DNA from: Rhynochetos jubatus
Lineage: Eukaryota; Chordata; Aves; Eurypygiformes; Rhynochetidae
Reading direction: 5' to 3'
Assembly: GCA_027574665.1 (NCBI GenBank)
Contig: CM050656.1
Span: 8,383,501 to 8,447,500 of the forward strand
Length of the DNA stretch: 64,000 nucleotides
Of the stretch, positions 37,601 through 50,799 are shown one piece after another (position 1 is the first letter of the stretch; every line of letters starts with the position of its first letter). The notes below the pieces were generated by a model, which saw only the letters and a list, made by a program, of their open reading frames with translations, was not told the origin of the DNA and did no database searches. Both the position numbers and the translations under genes were made by a program.

Positions 37601-40315
37601 AGAGACCAGAAGTTTGCAACAGATGAATAAAGAGAGAATGTGGTAGATACAAATTTGTCTTTAGGCAAAAAGGAAAGAAAAAGAACTTAAAAACGAGGGA
37701 AAAAAAGAAAATTTTACATTGTTCCCAGACTGGAAAGAAATAGTAATGCTTACTATTTAAAATTTAATTAATTGTTGTTACATTGATAAAGATGTGATAT
37801 ACCACATCAAAGACTAGCTAAATGATATTTGGAAATTAATTTGGGTTCCTATTAACTAGAGCTCAGACGAGCTTCCCAAATGAATAACTTGTCTGTCAAG
37901 CATTGATTCCTTCTGTTTATAAAGTCTTCTCAAGTAAAGACAACTATTTTCAACTGTTGTTGTTGCTGGAAATGAACTATGAGACTCATCACTAACCAGA
38001 CATTCATGGCACATTCAAATATTGCAAATCACAATGCCTCTCTATCTTACCGAAATTAGATATTGCTTATTTCTGTTCCCTGTAGGGAAGTTATCTAAAA
38101 AGTCCCAAACCCCAAATTTAATATTGACAATCTATGTTTGAATTTAAAATTTGCCTTTGGGGCTCTGTACCGTTGCCACTTCGTTGTGCTTTGGAGATGA
38201 ATGTAGTGGAATCAAAATATACTTGTTTTCTGTGCTGTTATTAGTTTTAAATATTCGTAAACTAACTATTGTAAACTATCCCCTTAACCATATAAGGGGA
38301 TATGAGTTTATGAGTTCAGCTTCTGATCCCTTCAGAAAGTTATCCTGTAGACTGGGCATGCTGTTTTCTTGGAATTGTGCCGAGTACAGTAAGACTCACG
38401 ATGATCACCACAGTTTCTGTGTTTGTTAAATGAAAAACTCATTCCTGTGATTCTGTTCTTACACCAGTTTTATCCCAGTGGAATTTCACCGATGTCTCTG
38501 GAAGTATTTCTGATTTTTTATTAATGTCTGAGTTCAAAAGAAGACAGGATTTAGTAGAACTGAGTGGAGAGAGTTTACGTGAAGACCAAAAACAAGGAGA
38601 GAGAAATCTTATATAACGGGTTTTGCTTTATAGTGGGATGGAGACAACTTTCAGTTGTCTGTGGAATTGTAGCTATTGGGGTGTCCAGAGAAGACATCCA
38701 TCTGTTCTCCAGACATGCAGACAAGAAGGTGGTTTTCTCCACCACAGGGAACCATCCAGCTCATCTGTACACCAAGTCTGCAGTGATGGAGGTGCAGAGC
38801 TGGTACCTGGGTGTTTGAACTCCCAGACAGCCTGATGGTTGGCTTGTCTAAGGCCAAGGAGCAAGGAAGCTCCTGTCTGCTTAGCTTCCCCTAAGAATGT
38901 TTACAGGAGAATGCCACATTAACTTTGTATTTTTTGGTTCATAGGGAAATACTTATTTTTGGAACTGGATTTAATCCTCTGGTTTCATCCCCTCACTTTT
39001 CTTAGCATTTCACCTCAGTCTTAGTTTTTATTTTTTATTTGCTTCAGATGTTAGAGAAGTGAGGAATTTTCTTTTCTTTTTGCCAATTAAACTTACGTTT
39101 TTTGGTGGTCAGATTCTCAGAATCTTTGTCAAAGGAGAGCGCTACTGGAGTAAATCTCTATTGTTTGCATAGGTGTGTTTAGAAGATTAAGGCTGAACAG
39201 ACATTCTCATAATAGACCAGGGATCAATGAAAGCTCTTCTTTTCTCAAGAAGCTTTAAGGCTTAGCAGTGAGGTTGACTTTTTTTTTTGTTTGTTTGTTT
39301 TAAATACAGAGGAAGTTGCATCTCTTCCTGGGCTTTTATTATTTGTTTGGTCTTTCAGAGACTTCCTGAGCAAGATCTACTCAAGGTCCACCGGTCTCAA
39401 GCTCAGCTTGAGACAACAGAAGGAATTTCAATCCCAGTTTGTAGCAGTGACCACAGATTGTCTAGGCGATCTCTGCCTTGGGCAAGGGACACAATTTCCC
39501 CCTTTCAGTTGTGTCACTTGCTGCTTTTTAATTTCTTCTGTGCTCACTCTGCCAACAGCCCGTTGCCTTTCAATGGGACTTCACAAAGAACAGGATGTTA
39601 CTCCATGGGACTGGGAGCAGCAGGATCGAACTCCGAACAGGATACTGAGGCAGATATGAGTCAGGGCAGGAAGGAGGATCCCAGGTTGCCTACATGTTTC
39701 AACACCCACAAGATTTGATGGCCAATCAGCATTTTAGCTTAGTGTCTTGGTTGGCAAATTTTTGTGTAGGCAATTGCAGGACAGGAAGAGACTGAGACCC
39801 TGTGTTGGTGAAAGAGCTGCATTCATGCTTTAAATCGCTTAAGCACAAACTTAATGGCCATTAATTTCAACGCTCTTAACAGCTTGGCTGAGTCAAGGCC
39901 TGACTGAGGGTGAAGTAAAGGACTGGTGATGTAGGTTATGAATTATCCTCATAACTACAGACCCCCAGCTAGAGCACTGAAGGGAAGGGAACCTTGAAGA
40001 CCAAGCAGGCTCTTCCAGTGCCAGCGTGGCAAGCTGGCAAAAGGCAAAGGATAGAGTGAGCATGTGTTGTGGAGGGGAAGAAGGCTGAATGACCAAAGAT
40101 GTTTCAGTTGATACTCTGCTGTTCGCATTATTTCTAAAAGTGACCACAGCTGCAGGCTTTTCTCATTCTCTGGGAAACACTTGGGTTTGTTTTTTCCATG
40201 AGAACTTGTTTAAAAACATAAGATGCTGAATATAGCCCTAATTCTGCAGCTGAAGCTAGAAGAGGCTACAACCCATATATGTCTTATGTGCGTGTTTATT
40301 TTTTTATGTGTGCAG
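31601..40315 (+). other. AGBL4: AGBL4 long intron, last part, no gene seen
   Basis: No coding sequence or nameable transposon was found. Notable items are a G-run cluster at 35151-35179, an inverted forkhead-like motif at 36329-36352, and a 143-codon frame at 39287-39718 that begins beside a T/GTTT stretch and has no recognisable domain. The intron ends in the acceptor of exon B. Confidence 0.75.
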
Positions 40316-40427
40316 GTGCTCCCTGATGGGGTTTGATTTAAACCGGCACTGGGCAAATCCATCTCCTTGGGCTCATCCCACACTGCATGGAGTGAAACAG
40401 CTCATCATTGATATGTACTACAATCCG
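40316..40427 (+). CDS. AGBL4: AGBL4 (CCP6) internal coding exon B, DLNR substrate-binding segment
   Basis: This 112 nt exon starts with the g that completes the arginine codon begun in exon A, then reads CSLMGFDLNRHW, PSPWAHPTLHGVKQLI and ends IDMYYNP in phase 0 before gtgagt. DLNR supplies the Asn-Arg pair that corresponds to Asn144-Arg145 of carboxypeptidase A. The arginine rebuilt at the junction (GNYR) matches the Arg127 position. HW followed by PSPWAHPTLHGVKQL is typical of CCP6; CCP1-type enzymes have a different stretch after DLNR. The acceptor is tatgtgtgcag at 40315, with a T-rich but G-interrupted tract. The frame stays open into the intron past 40600, but the excellent gtgagt donor and the family's exon boundary after the proline place the end at 40427. 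The next exon, which should carry the catalytic histidine region, is not in this window. Confidence 0.95.
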
Positions 40428-41499
40428 GTGAGTGGGGAAAGGTCATGCCAGAACAGCTACTTGCTGAGGTACCAACTCTGTCCTGCTGCGGGGTTGTGCA
40501 AGATGCCAGTAATTCAGTCGTGGCTTAATCCAGTGGCAAACCAGAATAAGAGAGAAGTAAGCAAACACCACCCCCACTGCATGAGCTCAGGGAACATTTG
40601 TGTCTGGTGTCACAGGAAGCATCAGAACAGAGAGAGCAAGTGAAACGAAGTTCAGCTCAGATTAAATACGGAATAATTCTGAAAGCAGGGCTTAAATTCA
40701 ATCAAGCTGCTCTTGTGATGTCCTGAGCTGGATTCAAAACAGCAGGCCCCCCCAATTGAATTACTGAATAGCACTGATGTTTAATCCAGAGCTCTGGCAG
40801 GGGTGGCTATGTAGCATGCAGAGCTGGAGGGGGGATAATATTTGCAAATATTATACAAACACACATGCACACACTCATGCTCACTCAGAGAAGCAGAGGT
40901 GTTCTTGAAGGTGAAATCTTAGCTAATCAGAGGAGATGGATTGCAGAGAATATGGAGAAGAGGAGTGGGAGGGAGGCAGACAGCTATTGAATGTTTGACA
41001 TCAAAGCGCAGAAGGATTATTGAATGTGGCACCTAAGGAAAAACTGCTCAGCAAAGATGGAGATGGGTAGGGAAAAATCACTACCATAAAAATAAGAGGA
41101 GATTTTATAGATGATTATTTTTTCTGTATGAAATTCCTAGTATTTGTCCTTTCTTTTTACTTCCGATTATGGAGATGGCGTTTGGATCTTTAATTCCCTG
41201 AAGTTTTGCGGATTTATTTTTTTTTCTTTTTATTAGTGTGAAAAAGGACCTAGTTTGCCTTGCTAATAAAGAAAGAGGGTTCTTACCCCTGGCTACATCA
41301 TGTGTAGGATAAAAGCTCCCTTAATTTAACTCCTGATTCTCGCACTACATCTTAATTGGACTTTTTATCTTCCGGCTAGTAGTAATACCTGTGCAGAAGG
41401 GGTTTTAGATACAAGGAAGACAGGTTAATAGATAAGGATTTTACATATGGAGTGGAATCCAATTGCATGGAAAATATTTTGTTGGACTGCTAATTGTTT

Positions 41500-41605
41500 G
41501 GCACAGAATTTGTCTTTCTATTCTGTTTGTGCAATACCTAGCACTGTGCCTGTGACCAAGGCTCCTAAGCCCTGCTGTATTAGAGTGATGATGATGGAAA
41601 GTAAA
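41500..41605 (+). mobile_element. Ancient amniote SINE/LINE-type 3' tail remnant
   Basis: The order tgtctttctattctgtttgtgcaatacctagcac, then gtgaccaaggctcctaagc, then tgctgtattagagtgatgatg parallels a widespread amniote repeat tail of the form tctgtttgtacagcgcctagcac ... ggggctcctaggcgctac ... aatacaaataataa. The match is diverged, consistent with an old insertion. I recognise the pattern from reptile and bird genomes but cannot fix its formal family name (MIR-like amniote element) without a repeat library search. Confidence 0.5.
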
Positions 41606-42315
41606 GAAAGGAGCTTTACAACCATCCTGGTCTTTCCTCTGTTTCCTACCCTGAGTAGCAAGACAAGTTTCCTGCTAGATGATGGAGAGAGCATGTAGGC
41701 TGCTTTGTCTGAGAAGAAAGGGGTTTTTGTCAAGAATAAAGAGGTCCTTAAACATTACAAGAAAGTTGGGTGTAGGGGAATGTTTCTAGCTAGTAAAGCA
41801 ACAAATCCTGACACTATTAAAAGTCACTGTCAGTAAAATAAAGCTATTCTTGGGTAGGGGGGATAGTTTTCAGCTTTGCCCCATTTCTGGGAAGCTTTGA
41901 AAAGCTGTTTCCAGCTGTCCTATATGTGAAGAATGAATTTATTTGCTGTGGTGGCTAAAATGAAAAATCAAAAGAAATTTTTGGTCAGAGTTGGTCTGAA
42001 ATGGAGATCTTTTTTTTCTTCCATCTCCCTGGTTCCCAGCCTTCCTCAGCGATCAACCTGAGATGAACCAGTTCCAGTCTATTTCCTTCTGAGGGAAAGA
42101 AAACGGAGCCTTTTAAACACAAATACAACATTTCATTTTCAGGGTTATTTAATTTTTTTTTTAAAGACTATTTAGGAAACTTTTTTTTTTTTTCTTTTAT
42201 TAAACTACCAGCAAAGTTCAGGTGGCTCTTCAGAGTTTCATTTCTCAGTGAATTAGCTACTCACCAAAAAATCTTGTCTGGTTTTATCATCTCCTAGTCA
42301 ATACCAGCCTTTCTG

Positions 42316-42363
42316 ACAGTTTTAGAGACCCTCAGCAATACAGTTTTAGAGACCCTCAGCAAC
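42316..42363. repeat. 24 bp tandem duplication, two copies
   Basis: The unit acagttttagagaccctcag plus caat (42316-42339) is followed at once by a copy differing only in the last base (42340-42363). The near identity indicates a recent duplication by slippage or similar. Confidence 0.95.
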
Positions 42364-45300
42364 AGTGCAGTATAAGGGATTATTGTTTTTCTCAGGCAAT
42401 ACAAGGTTCTTATTCCCCCTGATCCAAGTAATATTTTTATGAACAGACCATATCCGAAGTGCCGGGACAAAAGGGGAACACATGCCAGCTGCCTCAGAGG
42501 GAGCACATGGGACTGTGCATGTGCCATCCTGATTTAGCAGCGACTGGTCTTATTAAGTACTTGAGATTAAAAAAAACCCACCCCTCCCCTCCAGACAGAG
42601 TGCCAGAATAAAAACCTGCTTTGAATCACTTAGGGCTGCTGAAGATTTTAAGTGCTGTCCAGGTGCAGAGTGTAACTTTGAGAGGAGTAACATGATAGAC
42701 GGTTGGCTGCATGCCTAGGGGAAGCAGTTGCAGGGGGTCTGTCGTCAAGCTGCGACAGATCAGGGATTATGCATCTGAACACATCTATTTCTGCCACCCT
42801 CTCCTCACCTGGAGTCTCCGAACACCGGGGAATATGAAACGAAATAAGTAACATTCCCTGCAAAATAATGTAATAAAAAACAACCTTCATGCCTCCCGTT
42901 CTAGTCGGGATCTGCCATGAGGAGCTGCCTACAGGAGATTGGAGTGTTTAAAGCAGAGGAAGTTCAGCTTCATGTTGCTATTGCAGAAGAGCTCAGTGCA
43001 GGCCTTTTAGATGTATTCATTCCTTTAAATCATTTAAGGAAAATTAGCTGCCATAAGAGCATAAAACCACATATTAAATATTGCTGTATGGGAGGATTTT
43101 TCTTCTGCTGCTGCAGTATGGAAGATAAGCTGTTTTCCTTTGAAAAATAAAGTTTATTATGGAGGGGGGAGGATGACTGACACAGAAATAAGAGAAGTGG
43201 GTATGAGACACACACACAATGCCATAGCTACGGTGGTTCCAGCACTGAGTGTTCCAAGAGGAAGTGTTTACCTTAGCTGCTTTATGAAAATAAATCAAAG
43301 CACCTGTGGTTCTCTGTTCTTCCAGGTTTTACAAAGTGTGCTTATTCTATTTTTAAAGTGCTTCAAATTCCATAATGACCGTATCATCTTTAGGAGGGAG
43401 AGGATGGGTCAAGAAATCAGAACACAATAGTAAGCTTTTGATCTCCATGTCACTGATTTTTAGACAATCACTCCTGACGGTAAGGCACTGTCATTGTGTT
43501 GGCCTATGTGAAATGAGAGGATACTCTCAGCTGTTTCTAGTGGTGTCACTCTTGCAGATGAGACTGAAGTGACAGGCTTGATCTTCTAGATAATGTGTTA
43601 TTGGCTGAAGATATTTCTGTTCTGAAGTACCTTTCCCTGCCCGTATGCCGGACATCATCCCACCTCTCCACTTGATGATACATGTAGATGATTCTCTTTC
43701 CCATGCTGGTGCGGATTAGCAGAATAAGCTCAAAACATGTGTGTTGTTTGAAGTAACTCAGCTGACTTTCCTCTGAAATACGCCAAAGGATGTTCATATG
43801 AGCTATTTCAGCAGCTGAACTGTGAGGCCAGGAAGTTCTGCTAGGGCATGATAACACACTTCACATAAAGAGCTGTTTGGAGAACGAATGTCTAGGTAAG
43901 GAATCTAATAAAGCGTGTATTCGCAGCTAGGTTAAAACACATGAACAATCTGATTGAATTCAGCAGTGTTCCTTGTGTGCTTTTGGTGCTTAAATGTTTT
44001 GGACTGGGGATGAAGTGCTCAGCACTGGCAAGCTCAGGATATGGAGGTTGGACAGTCCTTATCTCTGGGATAACACGAAGCCTCAGAGACAGAGAGCAGT
44101 AAAACTGCTGGATTGTTGGAGAGGTTTCCTGTAGCCACCCAGCACTTTTCCCAATAAGCAAAACAGATTTAAAGAGTGAACTTAAGTAGCGTATTCTGCA
44201 TCAGCTCAGTTCCCTTGAGTATGTGCATTGTGATGTGGTCTTTAATCATAGGGGCTCGTGTTATTCTCTCAGCTAGCCCCCTGCCTCACTGAGTTCTCCA
44301 AATGGAAAACTTCCACATAACAAGCAGCTATTCGGTGTTTTGTTTTAGCTTAGGTGTTCATTGTGCAGCCCTGTCCTTTATTTATGGTACGCTATTCACA
44401 TCCTACTCCGAGGCTAGGATTGTTAATCTCCTTGTGGGCTTTTTTGTTTTGCTCGTTGCTATACCCTGAGAGCATTTCAGAAGCAGTAATTATTTGGGGG
44501 GGTGGGAAACCCCTGTGAGAGTCAAATACATTATCATTGCATGGATAGGAAACAGAGGCAGAGGCAGTTATGATCCGAAAAACCTACTCATTTGAGGTAG
44601 ATTATTTAAGATACTTGGGATCAGATTTTTTTCACGTCACTCATCAAGACTTGATAAGTTCACTGTATCATTGCTACCCCTTCCTCTTCCAAGAAAGATT
44701 GGGATAGACTACTTCTGTCATTTGGAGTTCTTAGGATGTAGAAGACAAGGAATAGGCAGTGACAGATTGGGAAGAATCTGTTTCAAGTGATTTGCCCCAC
44801 CCTGAAATGAAAATGCAGAGAGGTGATGCTGTGCTCCCAGACACTCTCATTGCAGTGCTGTACTTTGTCTTGCACCCGTCTTTCTTCTATTCCGCCTGTT
44901 TTCTACCTCCTGTTGTCATTGAAGCTGGAGTCCCATGTGCAAATGATTCCTGTGTTAGACACCATTCACCTTGTGCCCTGAGCTGGTGACCTTACAAAAA
45001 AAAACCCAAACCAAACCTACAAAACCCCACCCACGTTGAGTGTGCTCATTAATAATCCTCTCTTTTGTCATACAGACAGAAGTCTTAAATTATTTCTGCA
45101 TGGGCAACTTTTCTGTTTCCATTCCTGACTTTGGAGTCCTTGATGTTACAGCCTTTACAAATTATTAATGCTATCCTGGGTGAAAGTTTTCATTGATTCG
45201 AAGCAAAACACAGAGCTGAAATGAAGTCCCAGCGAGATGAAATCGGAGTCATCTGCTGGGCTGGAACCTTTAAATCCACCACACAGACATCTGGCACAAG

Positions 45301-48300
45301 AGCTGATGAATTAACTGATAGAGGATGGCAGTCTGGTAGCTATTGCTGTGGCCTGGCATGAGGGAGGGAGACACTTTGCCTGTGGGCTTTGAGGGTATGT
45401 GTTGACAACAGAATTAGTAATAAGAAAGGATGAATAAACATAATACTGCAGGCATGAGGTGGGGACATATTTAAAACGGAACGATATCTTTTATGGTTTC
45501 TGAGAAGGTATTTTATGATTCCGTGTGCAGGCTGAGACTTGAACAAAAGCATACATTTCTGATCTTTCTGTCTCTGAGGAGCCTTTGGTTTTGACCCCAG
45601 AAGGCTTGGGTGTGCAAGCAGTAAGACTACAGATGAATTAACTTTTTTCGGATAAGTCAGTGTAACTCTGGATTCTTCAGCAGATGACTGCATTCCTCTC
45701 CATACACAGAACATATCTGCTTTATTCCAAACATGCTGAACACAGACCCTTCTGGTTCTATGTTATCATCTACCTCTACACCCTTCTTTGGAGGCAGATG
45801 GATGTCCTTCACTAGGGTTGCCTCCCTTTCAGCACATCATGCACCTTCATTACTGCAAGAAGACAGTAGAGAGAGCTTGGCCAGAGGAAAAGGCCTGAGC
45901 TGATCTCTGAGTTCCAGCTTTCTGCTTTCTTTGCTGATAAACCCACATACAAGAAAGCAGGTGAGGTTGAATGTGAGTGGTGTGGGAAGCAGGTTAATGT
46001 AGCTAGTTGAAGGGAAACACATTCTCTCCCTGACAATCTGTAACTCATTATTTGACTGTATTACTCAGCTAAGTGGTTTCTCTAGGTTTCCCATCATCTG
46101 TGCTCACAGATTTTCTTTGCACCTTCTGTTTCTCCCATTCTGGTACTGAGCTCTGTTCATCCCTGTCAGGAGATTACACATGTTCTTACCACACCAGACC
46201 ACTCCCCATCTCTTTCAAAGATGCAATTTAGGTGTTAGTGCTTGATGTAGACCTGTAGTCGCTACCCTTTTTCATGCTGCTTGGACTGACCACAGTTGCT
46301 TAGACTGGTGACAGTCAATGCAGTTGTTCAGCCTGCTTCTTTTATTTTTGTCAGTCCTGCAAATTGTGTCAGTCTTAGAGACTCTGCTTCCACTCATCTT
46401 GTGAAATAATGTTATTAGTATTATCATCAGTGTGATACTGGGTAGTTGACAAAGTATAATAATGGATTTTGTGAAGGTGTCACATCAAGATTGTACACTT
46501 AGACTTCTTATACTATAAGCCCACAAGCAGTATTGTCTAATATAACATTTGAATGACTGGAAAAATTGTTTTCTGTTCAAAAATTCTTCTTTTCCCTCAA
46601 CATCTCTCCTGCTCCTGTTAAAAACTGGAGAAGCAAAGTGGAATATATTTCACTGGAAAATTATAAGCTGATTCTCATTCCAGCTGAAGCCAGTTTGGAT
46701 GTTAATAAATGTTTGGAAAGGCTGTGGGTTAGGGTTTGGAGCTTAGAAATCACTCAGAGCCAAACAAATCAGCTGAGGTCTGCATCATCTGGTATATGGA
46801 GTCATAACAGATTAACATAGGGTAATGAGATCTGTAGCATAACACACTACCTGGCTCCATTTTGCTGTCAGCAGAGCTCTTAGACTTCCTTCCCCAGCTA
46901 AACAACACAATAGTAATGAATAATCATTGTTAACACAATATTGAATTTTAACAACCTAGTAGGAAGGGATGTTCAGATAGTCCCTCAGATATCCTGGGGT
47001 TTCATTGTACCTGATAGTTTTCACTCAGACATCAAAACAGCTATCATCAGGCATCATTTATTTTGCCAATAATTCTCAACCTAATCCACTGCATGTTATT
47101 CTGAGTTCTTCTTAGGCAAAATGGCCAACATGCTCCCTCTTATTTCTCTCCTGAAATTAAGAGATATTGCCTCTTCTCATGAAGTATGTGTTTGTGATAA
47201 CCTCGTGGCTGCGTTCTGCAGTAATGTTTGTGTTTGTGCCAGTTTGTTGACATTGTAGAAATGCCCTGTACTGCTTCTGTCTTGCAAGTCCATATTGACT
47301 GAAGTGTAACTTTTTAGTATTGCAAATATCATTTCAGTTCTCTGTTGAACAGAACGGTAGTAAAGGCAACCTTTGTTTCACTGGTGCCAAGCCGTAATTT
47401 ACCAATGCCATGTAACCAGCAGTGTCTGATTCTGTAGCTTTAGCTAGTAGGTGCTTAGGATTTTGACTCTATTTCTCACCTTACTGTTGGGCTGCCACAG
47501 TACGAGTGACTAATGCTCTAATTGTGCTTCATATAGGCTGTTTAAAAGTATTCCCATTAAACTCATCCCATTGTTAAATATGGGTATATTTGGTATCTGC
47601 TGACAGAAATAAATGTGATGTGCATGATCGGTTTGCTAGCTGTGGTATTTTCTGATAAGCAACCCCGTGAGAGTGGGGGAGTCACAGGTGAAAATAATTC
47701 CTCAGTTTCTCTCACTCAGTTTTAACAAATCTACTTCCACCTTGTTCTGGACTAAGCATTCTTTCTTGATCTACCAGTATGTTCTGTATTTCTGCTAGGA
47801 AAAAACAGCTTCTGATCTTAGCATCTTCCATCCCCTGGTGCCCTAAACACAGGCAATATTGTGAAAATCTTGCTAGCAGCAGAGCTAGTTTGGCACTAGA
47901 ATATATTATTTACAGAAAGTGCTGAATCTTTACCACTGGAGGGTTTTATGACACGTATTTATTGGGAAAGGTTTAGATAGAGTTAGTTCCCTTTTGAGGC
48001 CATCAAATAGATTCAATAACCTTTATAGATTCCCTTTGCATCTCCAATTAATCTATGATCTTTGCCCCTTCACCTTGATTTGTTTTCAACATGTAAACTA
48101 CCTACATGTATATTTTCATATATATAAATGTATAGATAAAAGTGAATGTATAATTTCTCTGGTGACATCTCAGGAATCATTGACACTCTTAAATGAAGTC
48201 CCACACGGAACTGTGAACTCCTCCTTAAAGGGACAGTCGTGGAAGGGGGGTGCTGTTCAGGTGACTGCTAATAGCCTTATTTGTTGCAAAGGCTCTGGAA

Positions 48301-50799
48301 ATTACAAGCCACGTTTCATCTAAACTAGCCAGACTTTTGGGTTGGTTTTGTTTTGATCACACTGACGTGTTCGTAATCTGAATGATGCTCCACTATACTT
48401 TTGTCAAATACTCTAGACTCCCTAGGGAATGTGTCTACAGCTGCCAAATTTCACCTTGTACTCAATGTGCTCATCATATCACCATCGTGGTAACCTCTGA
48501 CACAGGTTGTGGTTTCTTCATTTGGTTGGTTGAGGTTTCTTGCTATCCCCGTTTAGTAATGTTTGTATCTAGAATAGGAACAGCTTCAGCTAAAATTCAT
48601 CTCCCAAAGAAGAATGAAACTTTTCAGTCCCAGAGCCAAAATCTTCTTTGTTTCAACACAGAGATGGTCAGTTTTTGTTTGTACCTAAACTTTTCTTCTC
48701 TGTGACACTTGACCAGCTCGAAGCACTGCAGACAGAGTAGTGTGTAGTTCACTATCATGTATCTAGGGAAGTACCCCTTTAGATAATGCTTTCAGTTTCT
48801 TGAATGCGTTCATATTTGTGTCCTGTGACTTGGAGTACCTAGGCAGTAGCATTTGCAGGCTGCTGCGCTAAACATCTAAATCAGGCCCACGTTTGGTTTT
48901 TTTTCTGTAGTTTGCCATTCTGAGAGATCTTTCTACTGCTGGGTTTTGTTTGGGGCAGACATGTTAGTTATGACCTCCACTTCGCAGTGATCTACTGTAC
49001 ACTTTTCTTCCAGGTGTTTTATCGCTATTACATGGAACTTGTGTTCTTGCCTTCTTAGTTGTAGCTCAGCAGCTCTGTCTCTTTCTACAGCTCTTTAGGA
49101 CCTTTAGTCAAACTGCTCTTTTTTTACCTTGGATCAAAATATTATCCATCAAAGCTTTAGTATCCTCTCTACCATCAAAACATGGTTGTATTTTCCTGGG
49201 ACGTGCCTAGGGGGCTGAACACAACTCAAATATCCCTCTGAGGAAATAGTGTCTCCTAAAATAGTTTTTTGAAGATGTACAGCCATGTTCTCTATTTTTC
49301 TAGGGGCATCTGCCAGCACCCTGCTGATGAATCAGAGCCATTTCTTCAAAGAATTTACCCCTTGTCAATGGAGGAAAATATTCCCTTTATATAATACACA
49401 CATGTTTTTCTTGGTCTGAGTATATGAAAGAGTTTCAGTATGGATTCTTTTCTTGCCCTCTTGCATCTGCTTTCTGCTTCTACTTTCTGTGGAACTTACA
49501 GCTGTGATGTTATCAAATTCCTCTTTCAGCATCTGCAGTGGGGAGACACGCTTTTTTTTTTTTTAATTGTAATTTAAGTAACATTAATCAGGGAGTGGCT
49601 GACATGTTCAATGCTGTGTTGAGAATTTCCCTGAGTCTAGGAGACATGTTTAAGCTCCTCCTCGGTAATTCTGGTTTCATGTTTCTCCTTCCCTCCTCTG
49701 TTTTTCAGGGAGACACGGTCTGAGATTTCTTTTTTTTTTTACCCACTTATGAAAAATTCCCCCTTTGCTTCTGCTCCTCCCCCAAGTGCTTCTATAAACC
49801 AGATCAGAGTCAAGGTCACTGACAAGTCTGCTTCAGTCAATGGTCGTGTTTGAACTGATGAGCACTGAGGAGAATGAGCTCCTGAGAGATACAGCAGTCA
49901 ATTCTAGCTGACTTGCCAGAGGTTCTTAGAGATGGGGCTTCTCACAAGGATGCAAGTGGAAATGCCTGGAATGAGCTGATCCATTCTGTTTTTCCTACTT
50001 CAGATGGCATTGGGAACATGCCCTTTGTTCATGTAGCTCAATTTTCGGCTGGGGATTGCATTTGCCTTGTAAGACGCAGGGGCAAAGTCACTGCCAGGGC
50101 TTTTTTATTTAATACAAAAGAGCTCTTAGTATTCAAAAATGATTTACAGACAGCTGGCCAAGTGTTTGACCTAACTATGCCTCTTCATGCTATTCTACGG
50201 GTGTAAGATAGCTGTAATAGAGGCTTACCCAGCCAGTGGACAATTAGCCCAGTGTATGCAATGAAGATGGGTAAAGTGAAATGCTGGTTTTACATGAGGA
50301 TATGAACATGATAGCATCTCAATCAGTGAGAACTGGAATCGCAGTGTAAAATAACTCACGAATAGCAGAAGAAACCAAGCCAGTGGATGAGTGACATTAT
50401 AGCTAAAAGGAATCTCAGAAGCAAAAAAGGGAAAAGAAAACAAAAAAGAGGGTGGGGGCAGAATAATTTGAACAAGTAATGAACAATCTCACAATATATA
50501 TGCATAAAAATTTCATAACAGAATGGGATGGTGGCAGTAAACATCTTTGTAATGGTATGCTCAGACTTACCAAAGAAGCAATGAGGACTCATAGAAAGAC
50601 GGAGACTGGTTAAGTGTCATGATCAAATGTGATGTAGAAATTGCATTTATACACTTTAAAAATGACGTCGTCATGAAGCAAGAAATCAGAGACCCCAGAA
50701 GAGAAGACTAGATTTTTATTTATCCCTGAGCAAGGATTAAGTCTTGATTGAAGATGTAACTGTCAAAGAATCCTTCTGTAATCATAAATATAAACATGC

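Larger units (their letters stand above)
40428..50799 (+). other. AGBL4: Start of the AGBL4 intron following exon B, no gene seen
   Basis: It opens with a strong gtgagt donor. Contents are short chance frames, a mixed CA-rich stretch near 40855-40890, an old SINE-like tail at 41500-41605, the 24 bp tandem duplication at 42316-42363 and several T runs (42181-42193, 49550-49564, 49729-49740). The next AGBL4 exon was not found here. Confidence 0.75.

Noticed and set aside
39287-39718. 143-codon + strand frame close upstream of exon B
   Set aside because: No recognisable domain, a start beside a low-complexity T/GTTT stretch, and no good splice sites joining it in frame to exon B.
40428-40643. 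Open frame continuing past exon B into the intron
   Set aside because: The gtgagt donor is strong, the family has an exon boundary at this proline, and the downstream residues do not resemble CCP6.
40855-40890. CA-rich stretch considered as a dinucleotide microsatellite
   Set aside because: It is short and interrupted by TG and CT words, so not a clean repeat.
43893-43908. AG/GTAAGG word as another recursive splice site
   Set aside because: The preceding bases are purine-rich without a polypyrimidine tract, so acceptor function is unlikely.
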